From the NCBI GenBank assembly GCA_900541505.1, contig UQKK01000017.1:5832-69831 (forward strand): a stretch of DNA of 64,000 nucleotides, read 5' to 3'. This stretch comes from an uncultured Ruminococcus sp. (GTDB taxonomy: Bacteria; Bacillota; Clostridia; Lachnospirales; Lachnospiraceae). A program made the translations under genes and the position numbers. Below, one piece after another: positions 25,730 to 34,009 of this stretch. Numbering within the stretch: position 1 is the stretch's first letter; every line of letters starts with the position of its first letter. Under the pieces are notes generated by a model that saw nothing but the letters and a program-made list of their open reading frames with translations, was not told where the DNA came from and ran no database searches.

Positions 25730-26567
25730 GTTTTTGTTCCTTTCCCTCTCTTTTCTTCAACTGTATCTTATTATAACGATTCCAGACTCCATCATACAAT
25801 ATATTTCTCAAAATGTCCACATCTACAATACAGGGGAGCTTTTCAAACTCCAGACTGCACTCCGCTATCATCATACAGAGTATCTGCTTTAATCTCTCCT
25901 CGTAATCCTCCTGTGTATAAAGCTTTTTCAGAGGGTTATAACAGCCCTTTTTTATGTCCTCCTCCAAATCTTCATAGGCATCCATGATATAGATGAATTT
26001 GCCAAGAAAAAATCCAATCCTGCGCAGATTTTTCTCCCACACGTCCTCGCGCCATACAAACAGCTCTTCCATCAGCCGTCCGAAACATCCGGCTGTCCGG
26101 TCTAAATCTGTGCTGCCTTCCTTCTCACATTCTGCCAATTCTTTTAGGGATTCTCTAATTGCCGCACTCTGCCTGGGGTATCTCTCCATGATTTTTTTCG
26201 CCTTACGCCCCAGGGCGGTTTTTCCCGCGAAAGCACTGACCTTTTTCTCATCCTTCCAGTCGTCCTCCAGATGATAGTACGCCAGCAGTACATTCATATC
26301 CGCCGCATATCCGGTAATCTCATTTTGCAGCATGACCTGCTTCTTCACCGGGTGTACCTTGCATCTGTGGGATTCCGTCTGTGTCTCGCTCTCGTACAGT
26401 GATGTCAAAAGAAGGATGGCAAACGTCATATCATATGTTAGCGTCATCTGCCCGGATATACCGTATTTTTCCTTAAGCGTATGACACAGCCCGCAGTAAT
26501 ATGCCTTGTATTTTCTCAAATCTTTTACTTTTAATTCCGGTTCACAAATCGTCACATAGCCAAACAT
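25710..26567 (-). CDS. DUF5685 family protein
   Basis: 285 residues from ATG 26567 ([14 protein letters not shown]), where GGAGTG precedes the start; the longer frame to 26612 has no ribosome site. Cysteine pairs [14 protein letters not shown] (near residue 24-37) and HRCKVHP suggest metal binding. The rest is helical, with [22 protein letters not shown] and [23 protein letters not shown], the latter reminiscent of an all-helical Asp-rich fold. Function is unknown. It heads the three-gene operon with the J-domain protein. Confidence 0.85.
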   Translation of the reverse strand: MFGYVTICEPELKVKDLRKYKAYYCGLCHTLKEKYGISGQMTLTYDMTFAILLLTSLYESETQTESHRCKVHPVKKQVMLQNEITGYAADMNVLLAYYHLEDDWKDEKKVSAFAGKTALGRKAKKIMERYPRQSAAIRESLKELAECEKEGSTDLDRTAGCFGRLMEELFVWREDVWEKNLRRIGFFLGKFIYIMDAYEDLEEDIKKGCYNPLKKLYTQEDYEERLKQILCMMIAECSLEFEKLPCIVDVDILRNILYDGVWNRYNKIQLKKREGKEQKHDKESI

Positions 26568-26761
26568 ATCAACACTCCATATCTCAGCCTCAAATCGGCA
26601 GAATCCCTCCATCTTTTTGCTCCTGCCGTCTTATGTAATTCTTTCTCTTATATTGTTCTCTATAGTATAGCACATGCTTCCGCAAAAGCCTTATAAAATT
26701 TCTCTAAATCAGATGCCGTCATCTTCGACATTTCCTGTTAGAATCTCTTTTTCAGCTTCAA

Positions 26762-26815
26762 AATGTCAACTTATCTCAATTGCAAGTTGACATTCTTCCA
26801 CTTCTATTTTATACT
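26762..26815 (+). promoter_or_regulatory. BirA-type biotin operator and promoter of bioY
   Basis: A perfect 11-bp inverted repeat AATGTCAACTT / AAGTTGACATT (26762-26794) keeps TGTCAAC-N15-GTTGACA spacing, as in BirA operators. The right arm contains the -35 TTGACA (26787-26792), followed by a 17-bp spacer and -10 TATACT (26810-26815). Binding would block bioY transcription. Upstream, 26568-26761 is AT-rich and shows no other gene. Confidence 0.85.
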
Positions 26816-26913
26816 TTTCCTAAATTATAAGGCAGTATCCTTTTCGGAAAATGTAAACCACCGCTTACTTTTCTCATCCCTGCCTCACCATTCTATTTAA
26901 CAAGGAGATTTCC

Positions 26914-27459
26914 ATGAACGCAGCAAAAATATCTACCCAGACATTGACAAAAACAGCCCTGATGACCGCCGTCCTCTGCGTCATCAGCCCCTTTACCATA
27001 CCGCTTCCATTCAGCCCCATCCCACTTTCCCTCGCCACCTTCGGACTCTATCTCTCCTGCTTTGTGCTCGGCATGAAAGCGGGCGCTGTCAGCTGTCTTC
27101 TCTATATCCTCATCGGTATGGCAGGAGTTCCCGTCTTCTCCTCCTTCGGAAGCGGTCCCGGAAAAGTGCTTGGACCTACCGGAGGATATTTGATTGGCTA
27201 TCTCTTCCTTGCCCTCATCGGCGGCTTTTTCGCGGAACATTTCCGTGAACGCCCCCTTCTCCAGCTTGCAGGACTGGTTTTAGGCACCGCCGTCTGCTAT
27301 ACCTTCGGTACGGTGTGGCTCGCCGTGCAGATGCATCTGCCCCTGCCCGCGGCGCTGGCGGCCGGAGTTCTCCCCTATCTGCCCGGCGATGCGGTGAAAA
27401 TACTCGCCTCCCTTTTTATCGGGCGCAAATTGCAGAAGGCACTTGTTCGTCTTAGATGA
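26914..27459 (+). CDS. bioY: Biotin transporter BioY (ECF S component)
   Basis: 181-residue membrane protein with six helices. PLPFSPIPLSLATFGLYLSC, LYILIGMAGVPVFSSF and GPGKVLGPTGGYLIGYLF are BioY signatures. AAGGAGATTTCC precedes the ATG. It binds biotin and uses the shared ECF ATPase module, not encoded here. The BirA-type operator upstream gives regulation by biotin sufficiency. Confidence 0.95.
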   Translation: MNAAKISTQTLTKTALMTAVLCVISPFTIPLPFSPIPLSLATFGLYLSCFVLGMKAGAVSCLLYILIGMAGVPVFSSFGSGPGKVLGPTGGYLIGYLFLALIGGFFAEHFRERPLLQLAGLVLGTAVCYTFGTVWLAVQMHLPLPAALAAGVLPYLPGDAVKILASLFIGRKLQKALVRLR

Positions 27460-27572
27460 TATGCCTTATTGCTCCGGGAACGGTCGTTTTAGCGGCAGTT
27501 CTTTCCGCTCGCGATTGCTCTATTCTGCTTTGCAGAAGTAGAAAAAGAACTAAAAATAAACTGTAAAACAAC

Positions 27573-27594
27573 AGGGCTGTCACACGACAGCCCC
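27573..27594. terminator. Bidirectional terminator between bioY and yoeB
   Basis: GGGCTGTC-ACAC-GACAGCCC, a perfect 8-bp stem between convergent genes. The plus side continues ATTCATTTTT and the minus side TGTTGTTTTA. Confidence 0.75.
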
Positions 27595-27603
27595 ATTCAT
27601 TTT

Positions 27604-27867
27604 TCAATCTTCATAATGTCCCCTGCAGCTGATAATTACAATATTCTGCAGTTCATCGATGTCATATACAAGCCTGTTCTGTTCATCAATCCGGCGGCTG
27701 TATCCCGGTCTGTGTTTCAACGATTCCGGTTTTCCTGTGCCCCACATAACTCCGTTTCTCTGTATATCTGCCAGTAAAGCATTTATCTTTTTCAGTGTTT
27801 TCTTGTCTTGCCTCTGCCAATACAAATAATCAGAAAATCCCTGTCCTGTAAAAGTAAAATCATTCAT
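27604..27867 (-). CDS. yoeB: YoeB/Txe family toxin (ribosome-dependent mRNA interferase)
   Basis: 87 residues. RelE-fold YoeB hallmarks: TFTGQGFSDYLYWQ, GTGKPESLKHRPGYSRRIDEQNRLVYDI, and the C-terminal SCRGHYED with catalytic His/Tyr. Such toxins cleave mRNA in the ribosomal A site when antitoxin is degraded. It overlaps the antitoxin gene by 8 nt. All key residues appear present, so it is probably functional. Confidence 0.95.
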   Translation of the reverse strand: MNDFTFTGQGFSDYLYWQRQDKKTLKKINALLADIQRNGVMWGTGKPESLKHRPGYSRRIDEQNRLVYDIDELQNIVIISCRGHYED

Positions 27868-28174
27868 CCTTCATACGCTCCATGAACTCTTTCATCTTCT
27901 GTGTAGGCTTCCAATCATCTGATTCCATGTCCTGCAGTTCATCAAAAGAAAACGTAATGGTTTGGTTTTTTTTCAGCTGCTCGTAGCTGCGTTCAAGACG
28001 TTCCATATATTCAGCGTTCTGTCTTACTTTCATAAGCTCGTTATAATCCTTTTCCGATACCATTACGACATTTTCATTTTTGGGTCTGGCAATTACGACC
28101 GGTTCACCGTTGAAAGCAAAATCCATATATTTCTTCAAATTACTTCTTAAATCAAGCGGTTTTGTTGCAATCAT
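27860..28174 (-). CDS. yefM: YefM/Phd family antitoxin
   Basis: 104 residues from ATG 28174, chosen because AAGGAG lies 8 nt upstream; an in-frame GTG at 28183 is closer to that site. The N-terminal Phd fold (PLDLRSNLKKYMDFAFNGEPVVIARPKNENVVMVSEKDYNEL) binds DNA. The C-terminal acidic/helical tail (FSFDELQDMESDDWKPTQ) would wrap the toxin. It is longer than classic YefM (about 83 residues), with extra charge in the middle. It autoregulates through the palindrome upstream. Confidence 0.93.
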   Translation of the reverse strand: MIATKPLDLRSNLKKYMDFAFNGEPVVIARPKNENVVMVSEKDYNELMKVRQNAEYMERLERSYEQLKKNQTITFSFDELQDMESDDWKPTQKMKEFMERMKDE

Positions 28175-28193
28175 ACTTTCCACTCCTTTTTGC

Positions 28194-28254
28194 GTACATA
28201 AATACGTACGTTTTTATGTACATTTATTATATGCTATTATTCTTCCCACGTCAA
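28194..28254 (-). promoter_or_regulatory. Promoter and operator of the yefM-yoeB operon
   Basis: Minus-strand -35 TTGACG (28249-28254), 17-bp spacer, -10 TATAAT (28226-28231). Just downstream is a 28-bp near-perfect palindrome (28194-28221) with TATGTAC ends and a central TACGTACG, matching known YefM operators built on TGTACA-like cores. Confidence 0.85.
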
Positions 28255-28336
28255 GGCTCTTATATTCTCACTCAAAAAGAAGATTGTAGCCGCATTTAAG
28301 AAGAAGGTCCCAATGAACTTTACTGCTGATAGCAGA

Positions 28337-28379
28337 GAAAAAGCCCTTATCCGCCTCGCTTTCTGTGGCGTTAGGGCTT
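28337..28379 (-). terminator. Terminator after tex
   Basis: AAGCCCT / AGGGCTT stem enclosing a GC-rich loop, with TTTTTC after it on the minus strand and TTTTCC on the plus strand. Confidence 0.75.
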
Positions 28380-28411
28380 TTCCTGTGTCTTATCCTGTAT
28401 CTTTTCCTCTG

Positions 28412-30562
28412 TCAGATTCCTCTCATCGTAAGCTGAATCCGCTTCTTTTTCAAATCTACACTCATCACTTTCACATCCACGATATCTCCAACACTGACCG
28501 CCTCCAGAGGATGTTTGATATACCGGTCTGTAATCTGGGAAATATGCACCAGTCCGTCCTGATGGACGCCGATATCCACGAACACGCCGAAATCGATGAC
28601 GTTGCGCACGGTTCCTTTTAAAACCATGCCTTCTTTTAAGTCCTTCATCTCCAGCACGTCCGTGCGCAGTATCGGTTTGGGCATCTCCTCACGGGGGTCA
28701 CGGGCAGGCTTTTCCAATTCTTTTACGATATCGCGGAGCGTAATCTCTCCGATTCCCAATTCTTCCGCAAGCTGTTTATAATCCCGAATCGTGAGCGACA
28801 GACCTGTCAAGTTGCCTCCCGTAATATCCTCCGGCTGAAAGCCCTGCTTTTTCAAAAGTTTTTCCGCCGCCTCGTAGGACTCCGGGTGTACCCCCGTGGC
28901 ATCCAGCGGATTCTTTCCGCCCTGGATGCGCATGAAGCCCGCGCACTGCTCAAAAGCTTTTGGTCCCAGCTTCGCTACCTTCAGCAGTTCCCTGCGGTCT
29001 GTAAATTTTCCGTTCTCCTCCCGGTATGCCACAATATTTTTGGCAATGGTCCCGCTGATACCGGAAATATAGGAAAGCAGCGGCGCGGAAGCCGTATTCA
29101 AATCCACGCCCACTTTATTTACGCAGTCTTCCACCACGCCGCTTAAAGACTCTCCTAATTTTTTCTGGTTCATATCGTGCTGATACTGCCCCACTCCAAT
29201 GGATTTCGGGTCAATCTTTACCAGCTCTGCCAGCGGGTCCTGGAGACGTCTGGCAATGGAGGCGGCACTCCTCTGTCCCACATCAAACTTCGGAAATTCC
29301 TCGCTCGCCAGCTTGCTCGCCGAATACACTGATGCCCCCGCCTCATTAACGATGACATACTGCACTTTCTCCGGAATCTCCTTTAAAAGCTCAGTGATAA
29401 ACTGTTCCGACTCTCTGGATGCCGTCCCATTTCCCAGAGAAATCAAGGTAATATTATATTTGGGAATGATTTTCTTTAACAAATCCTTGGATGCCTTGAT
29501 TTTCTGAGGTGTGGTGGGCGCAGTCGGATAAATGACCGTTGTACCGATGACCTTTCCCGTGGGGTCCACCACCGCCAGCTTACAGCCTGTACGGAACGCC
29601 GGGTCCCAGCCCAAAACTACCTGCCCTGCAATGGGCGGCTGCATGAGAAGCTGATGGAGGTTTTTGCCAAACACCTCAATAGCGCCGTCCTCCGCCTTCT
29701 CTGTCAGTTCATTGCGGATTTCCCTCTCAATCGCCGGGGCGATAAGACGCTTATAGCTGTCCTCCACCGTCTCTTTTAACACCGGAGTCGTGTACGGGTT
29801 GTCCGCATGGATGGTCTGCTTCTCCAGGTAGCGCAGAATTTCCTCCTCCGGTGCCTCAATCTTCACCGTCAGAATCTTCTCCTTCTCTCCCCGGTTCACC
29901 GCCAAAATCCGATGTCCGGCGAGTTTGGAAACAGGCTCCTCGAACTCATAGTACATCTCGTAAACGGACTCTTCCTCCGGATTTTTCGCTGCGGAGGTAA
30001 GCTTCCCCTTTTTCATAGTGATTTTCCGAATCCAACTGCGGTAATCCGCCTCGTCAGAAATAGACTCCGCTATGATATCTTTGGCGCCGTCAATGGCTTC
30101 TTTGACATCCGCCACGCCTTTTTCTTCCGATACATATTCCAACGCCGCCTTCTCCAAAGGCTCCTTTGTCTTCTGCAGAGTAATCAGCGCCGCCATAGGT
30201 TCCAGCCCTTTCTCCTTGGCAATCGTTGCGCGGGTCCTGCGTTTCGGGCGGTAAGGACGGTATAAATCCTCCACCACAACCAGAGTCTCTGCCGCCAAAA
30301 TCTGGGCTTTCAGCTCCTCAGTCAGTTTGCCCTGCTCCTCAATGCTGGAGAGCACCTGCTCCTTCTTTTCCTCCAGACTGCGCAGATAGAGCAGCCTTTC
30401 ATGAAGTTTACGGAGCTGTTCGTCGTTGAGTGACCCGGTCACTTCCTTTCGGTATCTGGAAATAAAAGGGATGGTGTTCCCCTCATCTATCAGCTTTACC
30501 GCCGCGTCTACCTGCCAGCGCTTCACCGCCAGTTCTTCTGTCAGTTTTTGATTAATGTCCAT
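28412..30562 (-). CDS. tex: Tex family transcription accessory protein (S1 RNA-binding)
   Basis: 716 residues, normal for the family. Tex N-terminal helical domain (LTEELAVKRWQVDAAVKLID, FISRYRKEVTGSLND). YqgF-like domain around 315-440 (GWDPAFRTGCKLAVVDPTGK). Helix-hairpin-helix pair near 480-590 (LLSYISGISGTIAKNIVAYR). C-terminal S1 domain near 635-705 (EGMVLKGTVRNVIDFGVFVDIG). Tex binds nucleic acid and helps rescue stalled transcription. It is transcribed alone from its own promoter. Confidence 0.95.
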   Translation of the reverse strand: MDINQKLTEELAVKRWQVDAAVKLIDEGNTIPFISRYRKEVTGSLNDEQLRKLHERLLYLRSLEEKKEQVLSSIEEQGKLTEELKAQILAAETLVVVEDLYRPYRPKRRTRATIAKEKGLEPMAALITLQKTKEPLEKAALEYVSEEKGVADVKEAIDGAKDIIAESISDEADYRSWIRKITMKKGKLTSAAKNPEEESVYEMYYEFEEPVSKLAGHRILAVNRGEKEKILTVKIEAPEEEILRYLEKQTIHADNPYTTPVLKETVEDSYKRLIAPAIEREIRNELTEKAEDGAIEVFGKNLHQLLMQPPIAGQVVLGWDPAFRTGCKLAVVDPTGKVIGTTVIYPTAPTTPQKIKASKDLLKKIIPKYNITLISLGNGTASRESEQFITELLKEIPEKVQYVIVNEAGASVYSASKLASEEFPKFDVGQRSAASIARRLQDPLAELVKIDPKSIGVGQYQHDMNQKKLGESLSGVVEDCVNKVGVDLNTASAPLLSYISGISGTIAKNIVAYREENGKFTDRRELLKVAKLGPKAFEQCAGFMRIQGGKNPLDATGVHPESYEAAEKLLKKQGFQPEDITGGNLTGLSLTIRDYKQLAEELGIGEITLRDIVKELEKPARDPREEMPKPILRTDVLEMKDLKEGMVLKGTVRNVIDFGVFVDIGVHQDGLVHISQITDRYIKHPLEAVSVGDIVDVKVMSVDLKKKRIQLTMRGI

Positions 30563-30662
30563 GCCTTTTTTGTACCTCGTTTCTTATCCTCTCTTTACAA
30601 TGCACATGCTTCAAACCATGTATATTCCCGGAAAGAGAGGGGATGTGTGAACTTTATAACAC

Positions 30663-30692
30663 ATTATACAGGAAGGCGGGGGCTTTTTACAA
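30663..30692 (-). promoter_or_regulatory. Promoter of tex
   Basis: Minus-strand -35 TTGTAA (30687-30692), 18-bp spacer, -10 TATAAT (30663-30668), about 100 bp before the tex start. Confidence 0.7.
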
Positions 30693-30717
30693 GAAAAAAG
30701 AGAACCGGATGACGGTT
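30691..30717 (-). terminator. Orphan minus-strand terminator
   Basis: GGAACCG-TCATC-CGGTTC hairpin followed by TCTTTTTTC on the minus strand. The sequence upstream of it in that direction is the repeat array and the plus-strand AAA gene, so no gene now feeds it. This suggests the AAA gene region was inserted next to it. Confidence 0.75.
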
Positions 30718-30738
30718 CCCTGCCTGCTGATTTAGCAA

Positions 30739-30830
30739 ATGACAAAATACCGAAAATTTTTATGCCAATTCACCGGTTTTTAAAATGCCAATTCACCGAA
30801 AAATTTTATGCCAAATCGCCGAAAATATTT
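30739..30830 (+). repeat. Four tandem 23-bp repeats upstream of the AAA/DUF4143 gene
   Basis: Copies begin at 30739, 30762, 30785 and 30808, exactly 23 bp apart. The core is ATGCCAATTCACCG, followed by an AT-rich filler (GAAAATTTTT). The first copy is the most degenerate (ATGACAAAATACCG). The array ends about 20 bp before a TATAAT (30851-30856) that serves the ATPase gene, so the repeats are probably operators. No spacers of unique sequence, hence not CRISPR. Confidence 0.9.
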
Positions 30831-30888
30831 GTATTTCCCCAAATATCGGGTATAATAAATATAGAATCAAGGTAAAGGTGGGATATTA

Positions 30889-32163
30889 ATGAAGAAATAT
30901 AAGCCCCGTATCGCTGATAAAATTTTAAAAAAACGCTTACTTGGCAAGGGTGCTGTCTTAATTGAAGGACCCAAATGGTGCGGCAAAACCACTACTGCCG
31001 AACAGATTGCAGGCAGTATTCTATATATGGATGACCCTGAAAGAGAAAAACAGAACCTGACTATGGCGGAAATCAACCCTAGGCGGCTGCTGCAGGGAGA
31101 TGCTCCACGTCTGATTGATGAGTGGCAGCTCGCTCCAAAATTATGGGATGCCGTCCGTTTCGAAGTAGACCATAGGGATGATTTAGGGCAGTTCATTTTA
31201 ACAGGTTCTGCGGTTCCCGCTTCATATGAGCATATCCATCACACCGGAACCGGACGCTTTTCCTGGATGCTCATGCGTCCGATGAGTTTGTATGAGTCTC
31301 TCGATTCATCGGGTGAAGTAAGTCTTAGTGAACTTTTTGAAACTCCGGAACAAATTGATGGAGAAAATCCTCTTGATATTGACAGGCTGGCATTTCTTAT
31401 CTGCCGCGGCGGTTGGCCGCGTGCCACAGAGCTTGATGGAGAGATAGCTCTGGAGCAGGCATTTGACTATTATGATGCTGTAGTAAGGTCAGATATTTCC
31501 CGTGCAGACGGAATTTCAAGGAATCCCGAACGTGTAAAACGACTCATGCGTTCCTATGCCCGCAATCAAGGTTCACAGGCAACAAATACTCTAATCTGCA
31601 ATGATATTGCTACAAACGAAGCGGATTCTTTTGACCCTGACACGGTGTATTCCTATATTAATGCACTAAAAAAAATATTTGTCATTGAAGAGATGGAGGC
31701 TTGGAATCCTAACCTACGCTCTAAAACCGCTATTCGGACTTCCAATACCCGTTACTTTGTGGACCCCTCTATTGCAACTGCCGCATTGGGTCTTGGTCCG
31801 AAAGATTTAATCTCAGATTTACGCACATTTGGTTTATTTTTTGAAACAATGTGTATACGGGATTTACGGATATTTGCTGATGCATTAAATGGTAATATAT
31901 ACCATTTTCGAGATAAAACAGACTTGGAATGTGATGCAGTTGTCCATTTGCGTAATGGCTCCTATGGCTTAGTTGAGATTAAACTTGGCGGTGACAGCCT
32001 GATTGAAGAGGGAGCACAGAACTTGAAAACTCTGCAGAATAAAATCGATACAACGAAAATGAAATCCCCCTCTTTCCTGATGGTGCTGATAGGTGTAGGC
32101 GATTATGCTTATCGCAGACCGGATGGGGTATACATTGTTCCCCTCGGCTGCCTGAAACTGTAA
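30889..32163 (+). CDS. AAA_14/DUF4143 family ATPase
   Basis: 424 residues. Walker A is IEGPKWCGKTTTAEQIAG (near 25-42) and Walker B is RLIDEWQLAP. The C-terminal DUF4143 part has a PD-(D/E)xK-like layout: FFETMCIRDLRIFAD, then DLECDAVVHLRNGSYGLVEIKLGG. These genes are common, patchily distributed and often multi-copy in gut Firmicutes; their role is undefined, with defence or addiction suggested only by analogy. GGTGGGA precedes the ATG. Base composition is more AT-rich than its neighbours, consistent with transfer. Confidence 0.9.
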   Translation: MKKYKPRIADKILKKRLLGKGAVLIEGPKWCGKTTTAEQIAGSILYMDDPEREKQNLTMAEINPRRLLQGDAPRLIDEWQLAPKLWDAVRFEVDHRDDLGQFILTGSAVPASYEHIHHTGTGRFSWMLMRPMSLYESLDSSGEVSLSELFETPEQIDGENPLDIDRLAFLICRGGWPRATELDGEIALEQAFDYYDAVVRSDISRADGISRNPERVKRLMRSYARNQGSQATNTLICNDIATNEADSFDPDTVYSYINALKKIFVIEEMEAWNPNLRSKTAIRTSNTRYFVDPSIATAALGLGPKDLISDLRTFGLFFETMCIRDLRIFADALNGNIYHFRDKTDLECDAVVHLRNGSYGLVEIKLGGDSLIEEGAQNLKTLQNKIDTTKMKSPSFLMVLIGVGDYAYRRPDGVYIVPLGCLKL

Positions 32164-32184
32164 CCCGAAATCTTTCACTTATCA

Positions 32185-32229
32185 TAGCGTCGATATAGAA
32201 GGGGTGTTACTCCTTGTACATCGACGCTA
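32185..32229. repeat. 45-bp REP-like palindromic element, copy A
   Basis: Starts TAGCGTCGATATA and ends TACATCGACGCTA, with a centre GGGGTGTTACTCC. The ends are inverted complements. It has the same length and layout as the element at 59672-59716. It lies between the AAA gene and the pseudouridine synthase. Confidence 0.85.
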
Positions 32230-32245
32230 TAAACAGGTACCTGCT

Positions 32246-33139
32246 ATGAACCGAACTCTGACTTACCGAATCACCCCGTCAGAAGACAACTTGCGCATCG
32301 AACAGTATTTGCGGCGCAAGGGCTTCTCCCGGCAGAATCTGACGGATTTAAAAAATATGCCGGACAGCGTCCTCGTAAACGGAAACTGGCAGCGCATGAC
32401 CGCGCGTCTGCACACCGGGGACACCCTCACCATACACATCCGTGAACTGGTTTCTTCCGAGAATATCCCTCCGGTCCGGCTGCCTTTAGACATTGTGTAT
32501 GAAGACGAGGACATCCTGGTTGTCAATAAACCCGCGGGCATGCCTATCCACCCTTCTCTCAACAATTACACCAACACGCTTGCCAACGCTCTGGCGTGGT
32601 ACTATCAAAAGCAGGGCAAACCCTTTATCTTCCGCTGCACCAACCGGCTGGACAGGGACACCTCCGGGCTGACAGTAGTGGCAAAACATATGGTGAGCTC
32701 AAACATTCTATCCGGTATGACGCTGCGCCATGAAATCCGCAGGGAATACCTCGCCATCGTCAGAGGGGAGCTCACTCCCTGTGAAGGGACCATCTGCGCT
32801 CCTCTGGTGAGAAAGGGCACATCGATTGTGGAGAGGGCAGTAGATTTTGAACACGGAGAGCACGCAGTCACCCACTATCAGAAAATAAGAGAAAGAGACG
32901 GACATTCTCTTGTCCGCCTCCAACTGGAAACCGGGCGCACCCACCAGATACGGGTGCATATGCAGTACCTCGGTTTTCCCCTGATAGGGGATTATCTGTA
33001 CAACCCGGATATGGAATACATGAAACGTCAGGCACTTCACTCCTGGCGTCTCACATTCACACATCCCATCACCGGGGAACCCCTGTGCTTCACCGCACCG
33101 CTCCCGAAAGATATGGCAGCGCTGTTTCCGGAAATTTAA
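32246..33139 (+). CDS. RluA family 23S rRNA/tRNA pseudouridine synthase
   Basis: 297 residues from ATG 32246 (MNRTLTYRITPSEDNL). A GTG-started extension would run through the 45-bp palindrome and is rejected. An S4-like N-terminal domain (EQYLRRKGFSRQNLTDLK) precedes the catalytic RluA domain with CTNRLDRDTSGLTVVAK, whose Asp is the nucleophile, and LETGRTHQIRVHMQYLGFPLIGD. It isomerises specific uridines in RNA; the position cannot be assigned. The ribosome site (CAGG) is weak. Confidence 0.93.
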   Translation: MNRTLTYRITPSEDNLRIEQYLRRKGFSRQNLTDLKNMPDSVLVNGNWQRMTARLHTGDTLTIHIRELVSSENIPPVRLPLDIVYEDEDILVVNKPAGMPIHPSLNNYTNTLANALAWYYQKQGKPFIFRCTNRLDRDTSGLTVVAKHMVSSNILSGMTLRHEIRREYLAIVRGELTPCEGTICAPLVRKGTSIVERAVDFEHGEHAVTHYQKIRERDGHSLVRLQLETGRTHQIRVHMQYLGFPLIGDYLYNPDMEYMKRQALHSWRLTFTHPITGEPLCFTAPLPKDMAALFPEI

Positions 33140-33250
33140 GCTTCCTACGGGACTCAGCGCTTATAGAATTATGCGTTTTCTCAGGCTCAGCGCTTCCGCG
33201 GGATTCCGCGCTCCAAGCAGCAAATACCGCCGCCTTTCGCCCTGCGTTCC

Positions 33251-33997
33251 CTACACGCTTAATTTTTTATCTGCAAGTATGCCCGACACGATAAACAGAA
33301 GGATACCTACAATGACATAATATAGATAGTCTTGTATCTGTATCTCCACTGTGCTCCCGCCTGTAATCCGGCACATAAGTGCATATCCCCGCTCGATGAC
33401 CCAGTTGATGACAAAGAACAGAACGACTGAGAACAGCCCTGCAAAGCGGGAATTTAAAAACAGTGTTCTGGAAATGATGATGGCGAGAAAACCAATCATG
33501 ATAACTTCTGTCCAGACTATGAACAGCATCAGTACAAAAAGGAAAAACCACAGCCAGTTTACGCCGCCTTCAATCGCCATGTCCGCTATCCTTTTCAATG
33601 CTTCAAAGAGCATCTTAAGTCCGCCCTCATGTGCGAGTCCTGCTGCCAGACAAATACTTCCCGCCGCAATAAATGCCGCAAACACAAAGAACATCTGCAG
33701 GATTGCCGCCACGAACTTACCGCCTAATATCTCCCATATGGACTTCGGCACCATCCAGAGCATATGGCTCTGCTTTGTCCGCAAATCCCGGTTAAAAACC
33801 AAAAGACTCTCAATCCCCGTATAGAAAATAACCAGAAAAGCTCCCGCAAACATAACACCGATACTTACCAGCAGCGGAGTATCCTTTTTAAAAATCAAAC
33901 CTACCAGAAACGTAAGCAGACATACCAGCAGTCCAAAAAGAATAATCAGCCGTGCCGTGCGCTGTTTCTTCCATTCATATTTAATAATCTTTCCCAT
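33251..33997 (-). CDS. ABC-2 type transporter permease
   Basis: 248 residues with six hydrophobic helices (LIILFGLLVCLLTFLVGLIF, IGVMFAGAFLVIFYTGIESL, FVAAILQMFFVFAAFIAAGSICLA, WFFLFVLMLFIVWTEVIMIGFLAIII, FAGLFSVVLFFVINWVI, YYVIVGILLFIVSGIL). It contains MLWMVPKSIWEILGGK, typical of ABC-2/YtrC-like permeases. It is 12 nt downstream of its ATPase gene. With the GntR regulator it resembles the Bacillus ytr acetoin/cell-envelope operon in layout. Substrate unknown. Confidence 0.85.
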   Translation of the reverse strand: MGKIIKYEWKKQRTARLIILFGLLVCLLTFLVGLIFKKDTPLLVSIGVMFAGAFLVIFYTGIESLLVFNRDLRTKQSHMLWMVPKSIWEILGGKFVAAILQMFFVFAAFIAAGSICLAAGLAHEGGLKMLFEALKRIADMAIEGGVNWLWFFLFVLMLFIVWTEVIMIGFLAIIISRTLFLNSRFAGLFSVVLFFVINWVIERGYALMCRITGGSTVEIQIQDYLYYVIVGILLFIVSGILADKKLSV

Positions 33998-34009
33998 GCC
34001 CGTCTCCTC

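Noticed and set aside
30739..30830. CRISPR array
   Set aside because: The repeats are contiguous 23-bp units without unique spacers, only four copies, and no cas genes are present.
30889..32163. Calling the AAA/DUF4143 gene a proven defence gene
   Set aside because: No partner defence genes surround it and the family role is not established.
32204..32245. GTG-started extension of the RluA-type protein
   Set aside because: These codons lie inside the 45-bp palindromic element; the family starts at MNRTLTYRI.
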